DNA of 64,000 nt. Source: Paraburkholderia sp. (GTDB taxonomy: Bacteria > Pseudomonadota > Gammaproteobacteria > Burkholderiales > Burkholderiaceae). Numbering within the stretch: position 1 is the stretch's first letter; the number at the start of each line of letters is the position of its first letter. This document shows, piece by piece, positions 10,459-18,254 of the stretch. The stretch is taken from NCBI GenBank assembly GCA_004322045.1, contig SCRN01000018.1:124001-188000 (forward strand), read 5' to 3'. The notes under the pieces are model-generated. The model saw nothing but the letters and a program-made list of their open reading frames with translations, searched no databases and was not told the origin of the DNA. The position numbers and the translations under genes are program-made.

Positions 10459-12057
10459 CTATTCCGCTGCGGGCGCGGACTGCGCGCGGCGCGTGATGCT
10501 GACATGGGGCACGCGCCTGCACTGCCATAACGCTACGAGCGCAACCACGGCGGCCACGGCGATCCCGGCGTGAATCGCCGTCACGAGCGCCTCGCGCGCC
10601 AGCTCGAGCAGCGCTGCTCCATCGCCGCGGCCGGCATGGGCAAACGCATCGAGCAAGCTGCGCTGCGCGTCGCGATTGACGAGGATTTGCGGGTCGCGCA
10701 TGGTTCGCCACCACTGCATCGCATTGCCAGCGGTCAGTGCTTCGTGTACGCCGCGCGCATAGAGATGCGTGATCAACGTGCCGGTAGCGGCCGTTCCAAA
10801 CATGCCTCCGATCATGCGCAGCGATTGCAGCAGCGCCGTCGCGATCCCCAGGTGCTCGCGCCCCGCCGTTTCCTGAGCGAAGACGGTGAGATTGGGCAGC
10901 ACGAACCCTAGCCCCACGCCGCCGAGCATCATCAGGCCCATCAAGAGCGCATGCGGCATGACGCGCGTGGCGAGCGCGGTGCCCGCACAAGCGCACGCGA
11001 GCAACGCACAGCCGACATAGAGCATCGCATTTGGGCGCCGGATGCGCGTCACGATGCGGCCGTTGACGATGCTGCCGATCGTGATGAACACGACGAGCGG
11101 CGTCACGACCAACCCGGCATCCTTCGGCGATAGCCCGAAGCCGCCTTGCAATAACAGCGGCGCATAGAAGATCAGCGAGAACATCGAAAAACCGCCGAGC
11201 AGCGAAAGCGTGAAGAGCGCTGCGAGGCTACGGTTGGCGAACATATCGAGCGGGAGAATCGGCTGTTCGGCACGCGCCTCCCACTTCCATAACCCGACGG
11301 CAGCCACGGCGGCAAGCACCGCGAGCGCCGCCACACCCATCGAAAAACCATGCTGCGACAGTGATTCGACGAGCAATTGCAGCGCGCCGAGCGCAACCGC
11401 GATCAACAGCGAACCGGGCCAATCCAACCGAATCTTGCTGCGTGTTTTGATATGCCGCAGATGCGGCAGATAGCGCCAGACGAAAATGAGCGACAGCAGT
11501 CCGACAGGCAGATTGACATAGAAGGCGGAGCGCCAGCCGTAGTACTGCGTCAGAAAACCGCCGAGCGACGGCCCGATCGCATTGGCGATGCCGAATGCCG
11601 AGCTCATGAGCACTTGCCAGCGCAGGCGAACGACCGAATCCGGAAACAGATCGGGAATGCAGGCGAAGGCGGTGCCGACGAGCATGCCGCCGCCGATGCC
11701 CTGCAAGGCGCGCGCGAGCACGAGAAATAGCATGCTGTTGGCGGCGCCGCACAACACCGACGCGCCCGTGAATACGACGATCGAGGCGATCACAAACGGT
11801 TTGCGCCCGAAGTAATCGCCCAGGCGCCCAAAAATCGGGACAGTGATGACCGATGTCAGCAAGTAGGACGTGGCCACCCACGCGTACAACTCGAAACCGC
11901 GCAGTTCCGCCACGATAGTCGGCAACGCCGTGCCGACCACGGTCTGATCGAACGCGACGAGCATGGTGACGAACGAGATGCCGAGCATCGCCAGCAGAGA
12001 CTCTCGGAACGGCAGAAGTTGCCCTCGCGAATGTTGGGGGGCGGTATGGACGGCCAT
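10459..12057 (-). CDS. MFS multidrug efflux transporter (DHA2 / EmrB-QacA type, 14 TM)
   Basis: 532 residues from the ATG at 12057 (MAVHTAPQHS); the longer frame from 12501 would overlap the divergent EcsC gene and has no family resemblance. The first helix contains the DHA2 motif FVTMLVAFDQTVVGTALPTI, followed by the MFS motif A-like RLGDYFGRKPF and motif C-like GGFLTQYYGWRSAFYVNLPVG. The length and hydrophobic pattern fit 14 membrane helices. It should act in the inner membrane as a proton-coupled drug exporter. The marR gene directly downstream suggests ligand-controlled expression. The substrate cannot be read from sequence. Confidence 0.9.
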   Translation of the reverse strand: MAVHTAPQHSRGQLLPFRESLLAMLGISFVTMLVAFDQTVVGTALPTIVAELRGFELYAWVATSYLLTSVITVPIFGRLGDYFGRKPFVIASIVVFTGASVLCGAANSMLFLVLARALQGIGGGMLVGTAFACIPDLFPDSVVRLRWQVLMSSAFGIANAIGPSLGGFLTQYYGWRSAFYVNLPVGLLSLIFVWRYLPHLRHIKTRSKIRLDWPGSLLIAVALGALQLLVESLSQHGFSMGVAALAVLAAVAAVGLWKWEARAEQPILPLDMFANRSLAALFTLSLLGGFSMFSLIFYAPLLLQGGFGLSPKDAGLVVTPLVVFITIGSIVNGRIVTRIRRPNAMLYVGCALLACACAGTALATRVMPHALLMGLMMLGGVGLGFVLPNLTVFAQETAGREHLGIATALLQSLRMIGGMFGTAATGTLITHLYARGVHEALTAGNAMQWWRTMRDPQILVNRDAQRSLLDAFAHAGRGDGAALLELAREALVTAIHAGIAVAAVVALVALWQCRRVPHVSITRRAQSAPAAE

Positions 12058-12192
12058 TTTTTGCAACCGCAATCGTTGACGAGTCAATGAATGCAAAATG
12101 ATAGCACGGCCGGCTCCGATTGGCTGGCGGCAGATGCCGGCATAGACTGGGGGAACCCGCTTAACTTCAGCGTTCATTCGCCAACTTACCGC

Positions 12193-13047
12193 ATGGAACC
12201 GATACCTATCGCCGGCCCGCATCTGTCCGCCGAAGACCTGGCTACGCTGGCGAAAGCCAAGCGGGCGCTCGAAACGCAGCCCTTGGCGATGAAACTGGCC
12301 GACGCCGTGGGCGCGCCGCTCGAACGGCTGATGGCGCGCTTGCCTCCTTCTGCGCACGCGACGATCGCCGACGCGACCCGGCGCTCGCTCGAGAAAGCGC
12401 TTCAAGCGGCCGTGGCGACACTCGGCGCGCCCGCTTTGGCCGCCCATGAAAATGCATCCATGCGCGGCGGCGCGATTGCAAAGCCGCGCGACTGGCTGCA
12501 CAAGGCCGCGGTGGCGACGACCGGCGCCGCCGGTGGCGCATTCGGGTTGCTCGCGCTACCGGCCGAGCTGCCGGTTACGACGACGCTCATGTTCCGCTCC
12601 ATCTGCGATATAGCCCGTAGCGAAGGCGAAGACTTGCGCGGCTTCGAGGCGAGGCTTCAGTGCCTGGCGGTGTTCGGCATGGGTCGCAGCGTGCAGGCCG
12701 AAGAAGCCGATCTCGGCTACTTCATCGCGCGCGGGGCGCTCGCGCAGGCTGTCTCGAAGGCATCGGCGGAGTTGGCGAGCAAAGGGGTCGCCGCGCATGG
12801 CGCACCGGCGCTCGTGCGGCTCATGAACGCGATCGCCGCGCGCTTCTCGGCGCAGGTCAGCGAGCAAGTGGCCGCCAAATCGATCCCTGCGATCGGCGCC
12901 GTGCTCGGCGCGCTCGTCAATACGGTCTTCATCGATCACTTTCAGCAAACGGCGCACGGACATTTCGGCGTACGCCGTCTCGAGCGGCGTTACGGCAGCG
13001 AGATCGTGCAAGCCGCTTATCGCAGCGTCGGGCCCGGCTCCGGCTGA
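12193..13047 (+). CDS. EcsC family protein
   Basis: 284 residues from the ATG at 12193 (MEPIPIAGPHLSAEDL); an ORF from 12091 would add 34 residues that sit in the promoter region of the divergent MFS gene. The body is Ala-rich and helical with a glycine-rich hydrophobic hairpin (GAAGGAFGLLALPAELPVTT, near residues 113-132) typical of EcsC proteins, and a C-terminal GFIDH-like end (NTVFIDHFQQTAHGHFGVRRLE). EcsC homologues are membrane-associated with unknown biochemical role in Proteobacteria. Its 3' end overlaps the convergent hydrolase gene by 31 bases. Confidence 0.8.
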   Translation: MEPIPIAGPHLSAEDLATLAKAKRALETQPLAMKLADAVGAPLERLMARLPPSAHATIADATRRSLEKALQAAVATLGAPALAAHENASMRGGAIAKPRDWLHKAAVATTGAAGGAFGLLALPAELPVTTTLMFRSICDIARSEGEDLRGFEARLQCLAVFGMGRSVQAEEADLGYFIARGALAQAVSKASAELASKGVAAHGAPALVRLMNAIAARFSAQVSEQVAAKSIPAIGAVLGALVNTVFIDHFQQTAHGHFGVRRLERRYGSEIVQAAYRSVGPGSG

Positions 13048-13967
13048 ACGGCGCTTTCGCTCGCATGAAGCCGCACGAACTGCGCCGCCTGGTCCAGCGC
13101 GCGCTTCGCTTCCGGCATGAACGGCGCCCACAGATGCCAAACATGCGGCAGCTCGGGCCAGACTTCGAACTCGACGCGCACCCCTGCAGCGCCGGCGCGA
13201 TCGGCCACGCGGCGAGCATCGTCGAGCAACACCTCGGTGCTGCTCGCCTGAATCAAAAGCGGCGGCAATCCGGAGAAATCGGCGTACAGCGGCGAGAGAT
13301 AGGGATCGGTCGGGTCCGCATCGCCCACATAGAACTTCGCGGCACGGCCGATGGCGGCCCCGCAGAACATCGGATCGCGGCCATCGTTCGATTGGATCGT
13401 GCTGCCGGTCGCGGCGAGGTCGGTCCACGGCGAAAACAGCACACCTGCGGCCGGCAGCGGATCGCCGGCGTCGCGCAAGGCGACGAGCGTGGCCAACGCA
13501 AGGCCGCCGCCAGCCGAATCTCCGGCGATAACGAGCGATTCGGGCGGCGTGCCCTCGGCGAGCAAGCGCCGGTATGCCGCCAGCGCATCGTCGAGCGCGG
13601 CCGGGAACGGATGCTCGGGCGCTAGGCGGTAATCGAGCGAAAACGTGCGCGCCCGTGCACGCGAGGCAAGGCCGAAGACGAGGGGACGATGCGACGCCGG
13701 CGAGCAAAAGTAATAGCCGCCGCCGTGGCAATACAGCATCGTGCGCGCGAGCGAGCCAGCGGCTTCGGGTTCCAGCCACTCGCCGCGTAGCGGTGCATCA
13801 CCCGCTGCGTCGCGCACGGCTAGCCGCCAGCCCGGCGGAACCGACACTCGCCGAATGCGCGTGGCCGCATGCTCACGTGCGCGCTCGACGCTCACATGCG
13901 GTTTGAGGGTTTCAGGACGAAAGTGCCGCTTCAGCAGCCAACAGGCGACGGTGCTTTGCCAGCTCAT
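13017..13967 (-). CDS. Alpha/beta hydrolase, hormone-sensitive-lipase (HSL) family esterase
   Basis: 316 residues. The oxyanion-hole motif HGGG is at 81-84, and the nucleophile elbow is GDSAGG with Ser151. The acid is in the DPYLSPLYADFSGLPP region, and the catalytic His is in ELPHVWHLW near residue 280. These are the hallmarks of HSL-type carboxylesterases, which hydrolyse short-chain esters in the cytoplasm. The physiological substrate is unknown. The gene is convergent with the EcsC gene, and the last 31 bases of the two coding regions overlap. No partner genes suggest a pathway. Confidence 0.92.
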   Translation of the reverse strand: MSWQSTVACWLLKRHFRPETLKPHVSVERAREHAATRIRRVSVPPGWRLAVRDAAGDAPLRGEWLEPEAAGSLARTMLYCHGGGYYFCSPASHRPLVFGLASRARARTFSLDYRLAPEHPFPAALDDALAAYRRLLAEGTPPESLVIAGDSAGGGLALATLVALRDAGDPLPAAGVLFSPWTDLAATGSTIQSNDGRDPMFCGAAIGRAAKFYVGDADPTDPYLSPLYADFSGLPPLLIQASSTEVLLDDARRVADRAGAAGVRVEFEVWPELPHVWHLWAPFMPEAKRALDQAAQFVRLHASESAVQPEPGPTLR

Positions 13968-14073
13968 CGCGGCGCCCCCCTCGAACGACGACGATCGAGC
14001 CTCACGTCAATCGCACCGACGCGCAAAAGCCGCCTCGTGCCGGCACGACATGACGGACTCGCACGCGCGAAAA

Positions 14074-14505
14074 CTATTGCGGCCGGACCTGGCCGCGAAT
14101 CTCGCCGCCCGGATTTGCTTTGGTGTGGACGTTGAAGTACCACTTGCCGGCCATCAGGTCGTTAGCATCGGCATCGGTCAGCGTTTTGGCGCCGGTGATG
14201 GGGCTTGCCAGCTTATCTTTCGGGATCGGTACGACGGGCGGCGCATTGCTGCCCACGGCCGCCGGACCATGGAAATGCGCCGCCGTGGCCGGTCCTGTGA
14301 GCCCTTGGTAGGAAATGTTCCACTTCAGAACCTTGCTCGACGTGTCGAATTGCGCGTCGAGCTTGCCGCTGCCCGTGGACGTCGTCGGCGGCACTTCACT
14401 CGACGGCTCCAGATTCGCGGTGAGCTTGACGGTGTCGGCAAAAGCGACGCCCGAGGCGAGCGCCCACAATAGAACCGCGACATTCAACTTTCGCATTGCA
14501 TGCAT
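14074..14505 (-). CDS. Exported CHRD-domain protein
   Basis: 143 residues from the ATG at 14505, chosen because AGGAGA lies five bases upstream; an alternative ATG at 14496 is within the same N-terminus. A signal peptide is clear (MHAMRKLNVAVLLWALASG, cleavage after VAFA). The rest is one CHRD domain, a small beta-sandwich named after chordin: VKLTANLEPSSEVPPTTSTG near the start, GPATAAHFHGPA in the middle, and the closing WYFNVHTKANPGGEIRGQV. Function of bacterial CHRD proteins is not established. Periplasmic or secreted location expected. Confidence 0.88.
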   Translation of the reverse strand: MHAMRKLNVAVLLWALASGVAFADTVKLTANLEPSSEVPPTTSTGSGKLDAQFDTSSKVLKWNISYQGLTGPATAAHFHGPAAVGSNAPPVVPIPKDKLASPITGAKTLTDADANDLMAGKWYFNVHTKANPGGEIRGQVRPQ

Positions 14506-14641
14506 ATCGTTCTCCTGTCGGTAGACGCCGCGATGCGCCAACACCCGCATCTCGCGCGGCGTCCCACATACTAGAGCAACTGGAGAAAAAGCGTGCGGAC
14601 GAGGCATACCGCGCGGCGCGATTGCCGATTGCCGATTGCCG

Positions 14642-15034
14642 CTAGCACACCTTGCGAAACATCGTGTCGACAACGGTGCCCGGGCTCACGGTCACCCAGG
14701 GCGCATCGGGCGAGCGCACGGCGCCCGCGGGTGCGCCGTCGGCGCCCAAATAGTGCGTGTCAAGCGTGCGCCACTGCTTACCGGCGCAATCGATTTGATA
14801 GCGCGTAACCGATACGGCAACGGGCGCGCTCGCGCCCGGCATCATCGCAGGCGCCTTCCACGTGGTTTTCGCAGTGTATTCGATGAAGCCGTCGGAATCG
14901 GTTGCAATGCTATCGGTATCGACGGCATAGGCCAGATCACTAGCGCTCTTCAATGCGGTCCACTGCGTGGCATCCGCGTGGGCTATCGAGCCAAGCGCAA
15001 CCGAGGAGACGATAAGTGGGCGGAGCCAATTCAT
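14642..15034 (-). CDS. Exported surface-adhesin-E-like protein
   Basis: 130 residues with an N-terminal signal peptide (MNWLRPLIVSSVALGSIAHA, cleavage before DATQW). The mature part, with W-x-AL..S.DLAYAVDTDSI and the conserved pattern KTTWKAP then VTRYQIDCAGKQWRTL, matches my recollection of the surface-adhesin protein E domain, a small exported beta-rich fold common in Neisseria, Haemophilus and Burkholderia. There are two mature cysteines, at CAGKQW and at the very C-terminus, which could form a disulphide. The role in this organism is unknown. It is monocistronic by layout, on the same strand as the CHRD gene but 136 bases upstream of it. Confidence 0.65.
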   Translation of the reverse strand: MNWLRPLIVSSVALGSIAHADATQWTALKSASDLAYAVDTDSIATDSDGFIEYTAKTTWKAPAMMPGASAPVAVSVTRYQIDCAGKQWRTLDTHYLGADGAPAGAVRSPDAPWVTVSPGTVVDTMFRKVC

Positions 15035-15268
15035 ATTCTGTTCCCTGACGTTCGAATTTGGCCCGGCTTGCGAATTCGCTAATTATTTTGGAGTCCTGCG
15101 TATTTGCCGCACGATGGGTCAGATTCTAGCAGCGCATGCGAGCGGCGCGACAGACGGCATGTCGTGAATCACGCAGTGCTGGCGCAAAATGCAGGATATG
15201 GCGCGATCGAATGCGCTCACCGAGCGGCAGCGACTAAGTGAATGCGGCGGGTGGTTATCGGCGCACGG

Positions 15269-15841
15269 TCACTGCGGCGATTGCTCAGCGGGCACCCCGG
15301 CATCGCTTGCCGCGTCGGCCGTCTGGAAATCCTTCGCGCGCAAGCTGACTTTTTGCGCATAGGTCGAGGAACCGCCGTAGCTTTTGAGCGCGGCGCTCAC
15401 GTCGCCGCGAGCCGATTCGAGGTAGCCATGCAAGATGGCCGATCCCGCCTCGATGTTCGCCGCCGGCTCGGTCAAATCGAGGTTCTTCACGAGGCGCTTA
15501 TGTGCGGCCGGCACGACCTGCATGAGCCCCGTCGCGCCGTGTGCGCCGCGAGCGCGTTCCTGGAAACGCGATTCGATCGAGATGATCGCCAGCACGAGCG
15601 CTGGCGGCAGCGAATATTTGGAGGCGGACGACATGACCGCTGCCGAAATCTGTTCCGCTTTCGCGCGCGCGAGCCCGACCTTGTGCGTGAGCAAGTCGCG
15701 GATGCGGTGCAGTTCTGCGCCCATGGCTCCGCTGGCCGCGGCCGGCAGCTCAGCAGTGGGCGCCGAGGCATCGGACTGCTGCGCGATCGCGGGCGCGGCC
15801 AATCCAAGGCAGAGGAGCAAAGCGCAAATAAAACGGGGCAT
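15269..15841 (-). CDS. Exported lytic transglycosylase (SLT domain)
   Basis: 190 residues from the ATG at 15841 (MPRFICALLLCLGLAAPAIA, signal peptide). The frame is open from 15871, but that ATG overlaps a TATAAT box, so the shorter start is preferred. The SLT domain has the catalytic Glu90 in IISIESRF, then GATGLMQVVPA and NIEAGSAILHGYL and the closing ALKSYGG. These enzymes cleave the MurNAc-GlcNAc bond of peptidoglycan with 1,6-anhydro ring formation in the periplasm. At this size it is a minimal LT without an extra binding domain. No secretion-system genes are adjacent, so a housekeeping role is likely. Confidence 0.88.
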   Translation of the reverse strand: MPRFICALLLCLGLAAPAIAQQSDASAPTAELPAAASGAMGAELHRIRDLLTHKVGLARAKAEQISAAVMSSASKYSLPPALVLAIISIESRFQERARGAHGATGLMQVVPAAHKRLVKNLDLTEPAANIEAGSAILHGYLESARGDVSAALKSYGGSSTYAQKVSLRAKDFQTADAASDAGVPAEQSPQ

Positions 15842-15869
15842 GAATGATCGCGGTGTGACAATGCGCCGC

Positions 15870-15875
15870 ATTATA
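15870..15875 (-). promoter_or_regulatory. Candidate -10 box of the lytic transglycosylase gene
   Basis: On the minus strand the sequence reads TATAAT, a perfect -10 hexamer, about 29 bases upstream of the ATG at 15841. The -35 position 17 bases further upstream reads CTGAAG, a weak match. The box overlaps the upstream in-frame ATG at 15871, which would therefore not be in the mRNA. Confidence 0.4.
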
Positions 15876-16374
15876 GCGGCTCGAATCCACCGCTTCAGGG
15901 GCCCGATCGGGTTCGTCTGCCGATTGCCTTTAGCCCCGCCCCGCGCCGGTTAGCAGCGATTGGGCGTCGGCATGGTTCATGTGGAACACAGGTCTGAGGC
16001 GTAGCACACAACGGCATGCACATGGCGCACCCCGAATCGCCGGTTATCGATCCCCCAAGCCCATGTCCGAAAAACGCGTATTTCAACGCGCAGCTCCAAA
16101 CGCCGGTTGTGCGCGCCGCCGCCCGTTTCTTCTAATTTATTCAGCATTGCTTCACACCACGGCACAACGGCGCGCATATAAGTAACAAGACTAAACAAAT
16201 TCCTATTTGTGTAAGCAAAGATTGCTTCGCAACAGCACGAAAAATAACCACGTCATAAAGCGCCAAACATTCCCGACTTCCGGCTCGGCTTATTGCTCGC
16301 CCAAATTCCCAATGGTTCTATCGGTGTGCAACCAAGCACCCCAAAACAGATGAGTCGAAGGGAAGAGGAACACC
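15872..16374. other. Intergenic region upstream of the ATP-grasp cluster, with AT-rich control zone
   Basis: About 500 bases without a gene. The part from roughly 16130 to 16290 is visibly richer in A and T than its surroundings. It carries two adjacent small palindromes (16195-16210 and 16213-16227), listed separately. The end at 16360-16374 has the Shine-Dalgarno GAAGAGGA before the ATG at 16375. I see no RNA gene or mobile-element end. Confidence 0.4.
16195..16227. promoter_or_regulatory. Two adjacent dyads, possible operator of the ATP-grasp cluster
   Basis: The first dyad is ACAAAT-TCCT-ATTTGT at 16195-16210. The second is AAGCAA-AGA-TTGCTT at 16213-16227. Both have perfect six-base arms and are only two bases apart, in an AT-rich zone about 150-180 bases upstream of the first gene of the cluster. 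They could bind a dimeric repressor or form a small RNA structure. No regulator gene is adjacent. Confidence 0.35.
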
Positions 16375-17478
16375 ATGCCGAACGTAGCCGAACCCGATCC
16401 GCAGCCGTCGGCCCCGATCGAGCAACCCGGTTGCGAGAGCGCCGCGCTCTTATTGCCGGGCGCAGCGCTCCCGACATGCGGCGCGCGCGCCGAATCGACG
16501 TCCCTGCCCCTGCCTTTCACGCGGAGCGGAGCGACGCGTGCCCGTTGGGCGCTCGACGCCGGCATGCGCAGAGTATGGCGTCGCGCAAAGCGTTTTATGC
16601 CCGATGCGCTGTTCCTCTGCTTGTCGCATTGGCGCCACGTGAGGCGCTGGCCGAATCTTGTCAAGCCGCGGACCTTCAACGAATTCATCCTCCGGCGCTG
16701 CCTGCATCCCGAGCCGCAATGGAGCATGCTCGCCGATAAACTCGCCGTGCGCGAGTTCGTCAAGCAGCGCATCGGCGAGGCGCATCTCGTCCCGCTCATC
16801 GCCACCCCCGAGGTGTTCGATCGAGCGCTATACGATTGCCTGCCGAACGCCTTCGTCATGAAGGCCAATCATGGCTGCGGTTACGTCAAGATCGTCTACG
16901 ACAAACGCCAAACGTCCTACGACGAGTTGAAGCGTCTCGCCCAACAATGGCTGGCCGAGGATTTTTACCGCGCGTCTCGCGAGCGACATTACCGCGCTAT
17001 CGAGCCGCGGCTTTACTTCGAGCAACTGCTGCTCGACCAAAGCGGCCACGTGCCCGCCGATCTGAAACTCAATATGTTCGGCCGCGATGCGAATGGCGAG
17101 CCGATCATTTACGCCGGCATCGTGTCCGACCGTTTCGGCACACCGCACGGCGACGTGTTCGATGTTCGCTGGAATCGCGTCGACGTTGCCGTCGGTCACT
17201 ATCCGCAAAGCGCGATTGCGCCGCCCGCGCCACCGCATTGGGACGAGATCGTGCGTCTTGCCACGCGTTTGGCGGACGGTCTCGGCTATGTCCGCGTGGA
17301 TTTGTACGTTCCCGACGGCAAGATTCTCTTCGGAGAACTGACATTTACCCCTGGCGCTGGCGTGTTCCCCTTCCATCCGGATCGAATCGATTACGAATGG
17401 GGACGCCTGTTCGAAGCCACGCTCGATAACGAGAAGCGCAGCGGTCGCAAATACTTTAAACAAGGAAGCACCGTATGA
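16375..17478 (+). CDS. TupA-like ATP-grasp protein
   Basis: 367 residues with a good Shine-Dalgarno (GAAGAGGAACACC before ATG). After a Pro/Ala-rich N-terminus of about 60 residues come features of the TupA-like ATP-grasp family: WPNLVKPRTFNEFILRR, the ATP loop FVMKANHGCGYVKIVYD (around 160-176), DLKLNMFGRDANGEPI, and the metal/ATP-binding end VDLYVPDGKILFGELTFTPG with the closing Glu near 322. ATP-grasp enzymes form an acyl phosphate and join it to an amine or thiol; TupA itself acts in teichuronopeptide synthesis. Here no capsule or teichuronate genes are nearby. Its stop overlaps the next start by four bases (ATGA), so translation is coupled. A role as amide ligase in a small biosynthetic pathway is inferred. 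Confidence 0.82.
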   Translation: MPNVAEPDPQPSAPIEQPGCESAALLLPGAALPTCGARAESTSLPLPFTRSGATRARWALDAGMRRVWRRAKRFMPDALFLCLSHWRHVRRWPNLVKPRTFNEFILRRCLHPEPQWSMLADKLAVREFVKQRIGEAHLVPLIATPEVFDRALYDCLPNAFVMKANHGCGYVKIVYDKRQTSYDELKRLAQQWLAEDFYRASRERHYRAIEPRLYFEQLLLDQSGHVPADLKLNMFGRDANGEPIIYAGIVSDRFGTPHGDVFDVRWNRVDVAVGHYPQSAIAPPAPPHWDEIVRLATRLADGLGYVRVDLYVPDGKILFGELTFTPGAGVFPFHPDRIDYEWGRLFEATLDNEKRSGRKYFKQGSTV

Positions 17479-18221
17479 ACGAGCAGATCCTTATCACGCC
17501 AGCGGCTGAACCGGTTTCGCACGCCCTTGCGCAGATCGAGCGATCGCTGTGCATGTCGACCGAGATCGACGCTCGGGCCGACGAGCCGTTGAGCAGCACT
17601 TATGCAACGGGCCTTTCATGGATCCGGCGGTTCATCATGCAGCCGCACCCGAACCTCGGGCGCAAAGGCGCCGTCTGCCCGTTCGCGAAGCCCGCGCACG
17701 ACGAACACGCCTTGATGTTTTGCGCCTTCGATGCGATGGATATGCCGTTCGCCACCTATATCGACACGTTGATGCGATTGCCGAGCCTATTCGAGCGGCT
17801 CGCCAAGCAACGCCGCGAGCCGTCCGATCTGCTCTCGCTCGCCATTTTTCCGCTCGGCTTGCGCGCGGATGCTTATTACAAGTTCATCGACTGCGCGCAT
17901 GGGATTTTGAAGCCGTTCTACATGGAGTGCGGATTGATGCTCGGCGAGTTTCATCCGGCCAGCACGGTGCGCGGCGCGCACTCGCCGACGTTCCGCCCGA
18001 TGCGTGCCGACGTGCCGTTGTTCGTGATCCGAGCGATGGCCTTGCATGACATTCTGTTCATCGACGGCGAATCGACGCCGCTCAGCATGCGCGTGCATGA
18101 ACTCGAGTGCTACCTGCGTTGGAACGCGCATCGACTACCCGCGAGCGAGGGCGAATTCATCCGGTCGCGGCTCGCTCAACGCAAAGCGCAGTTGGTCGGC
18201 GGTGAAGTCGCTGCCGTTTGA
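17475..18221 (+). CDS. DUF6875-like protein of unknown function
   Basis: 248 residues. I recognise the motif HPNLGRKGAVCPFAKPAHDE (Cys68 in a Cys-Pro-Phe triplet) and the following aliphatic and aromatic spacing as a DUF6875-type domain; the name is from memory and should be checked. No signal peptide or membrane helix is visible, so it is cytoplasmic. Other notable stretches are LSLAIFPLGLRADAYYKF and MLGEFHPASTVRGAHSP. The Cys-Pro pair could be a haem- or metal-binding element, but that is speculation. It overlaps the ATP-grasp gene by four bases and is followed 33 bases later by a methyltransferase, so it very likely belongs to the same pathway. Confidence 0.7.
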   Translation: MNEQILITPAAEPVSHALAQIERSLCMSTEIDARADEPLSSTYATGLSWIRRFIMQPHPNLGRKGAVCPFAKPAHDEHALMFCAFDAMDMPFATYIDTLMRLPSLFERLAKQRREPSDLLSLAIFPLGLRADAYYKFIDCAHGILKPFYMECGLMLGEFHPASTVRGAHSPTFRPMRADVPLFVIRAMALHDILFIDGESTPLSMRVHELECYLRWNAHRLPASEGEFIRSRLAQRKAQLVGGEVAAV

Positions 18222-18254
18222 AGAATCGACTTGTTTAAAAAAGGATCCGCAACG

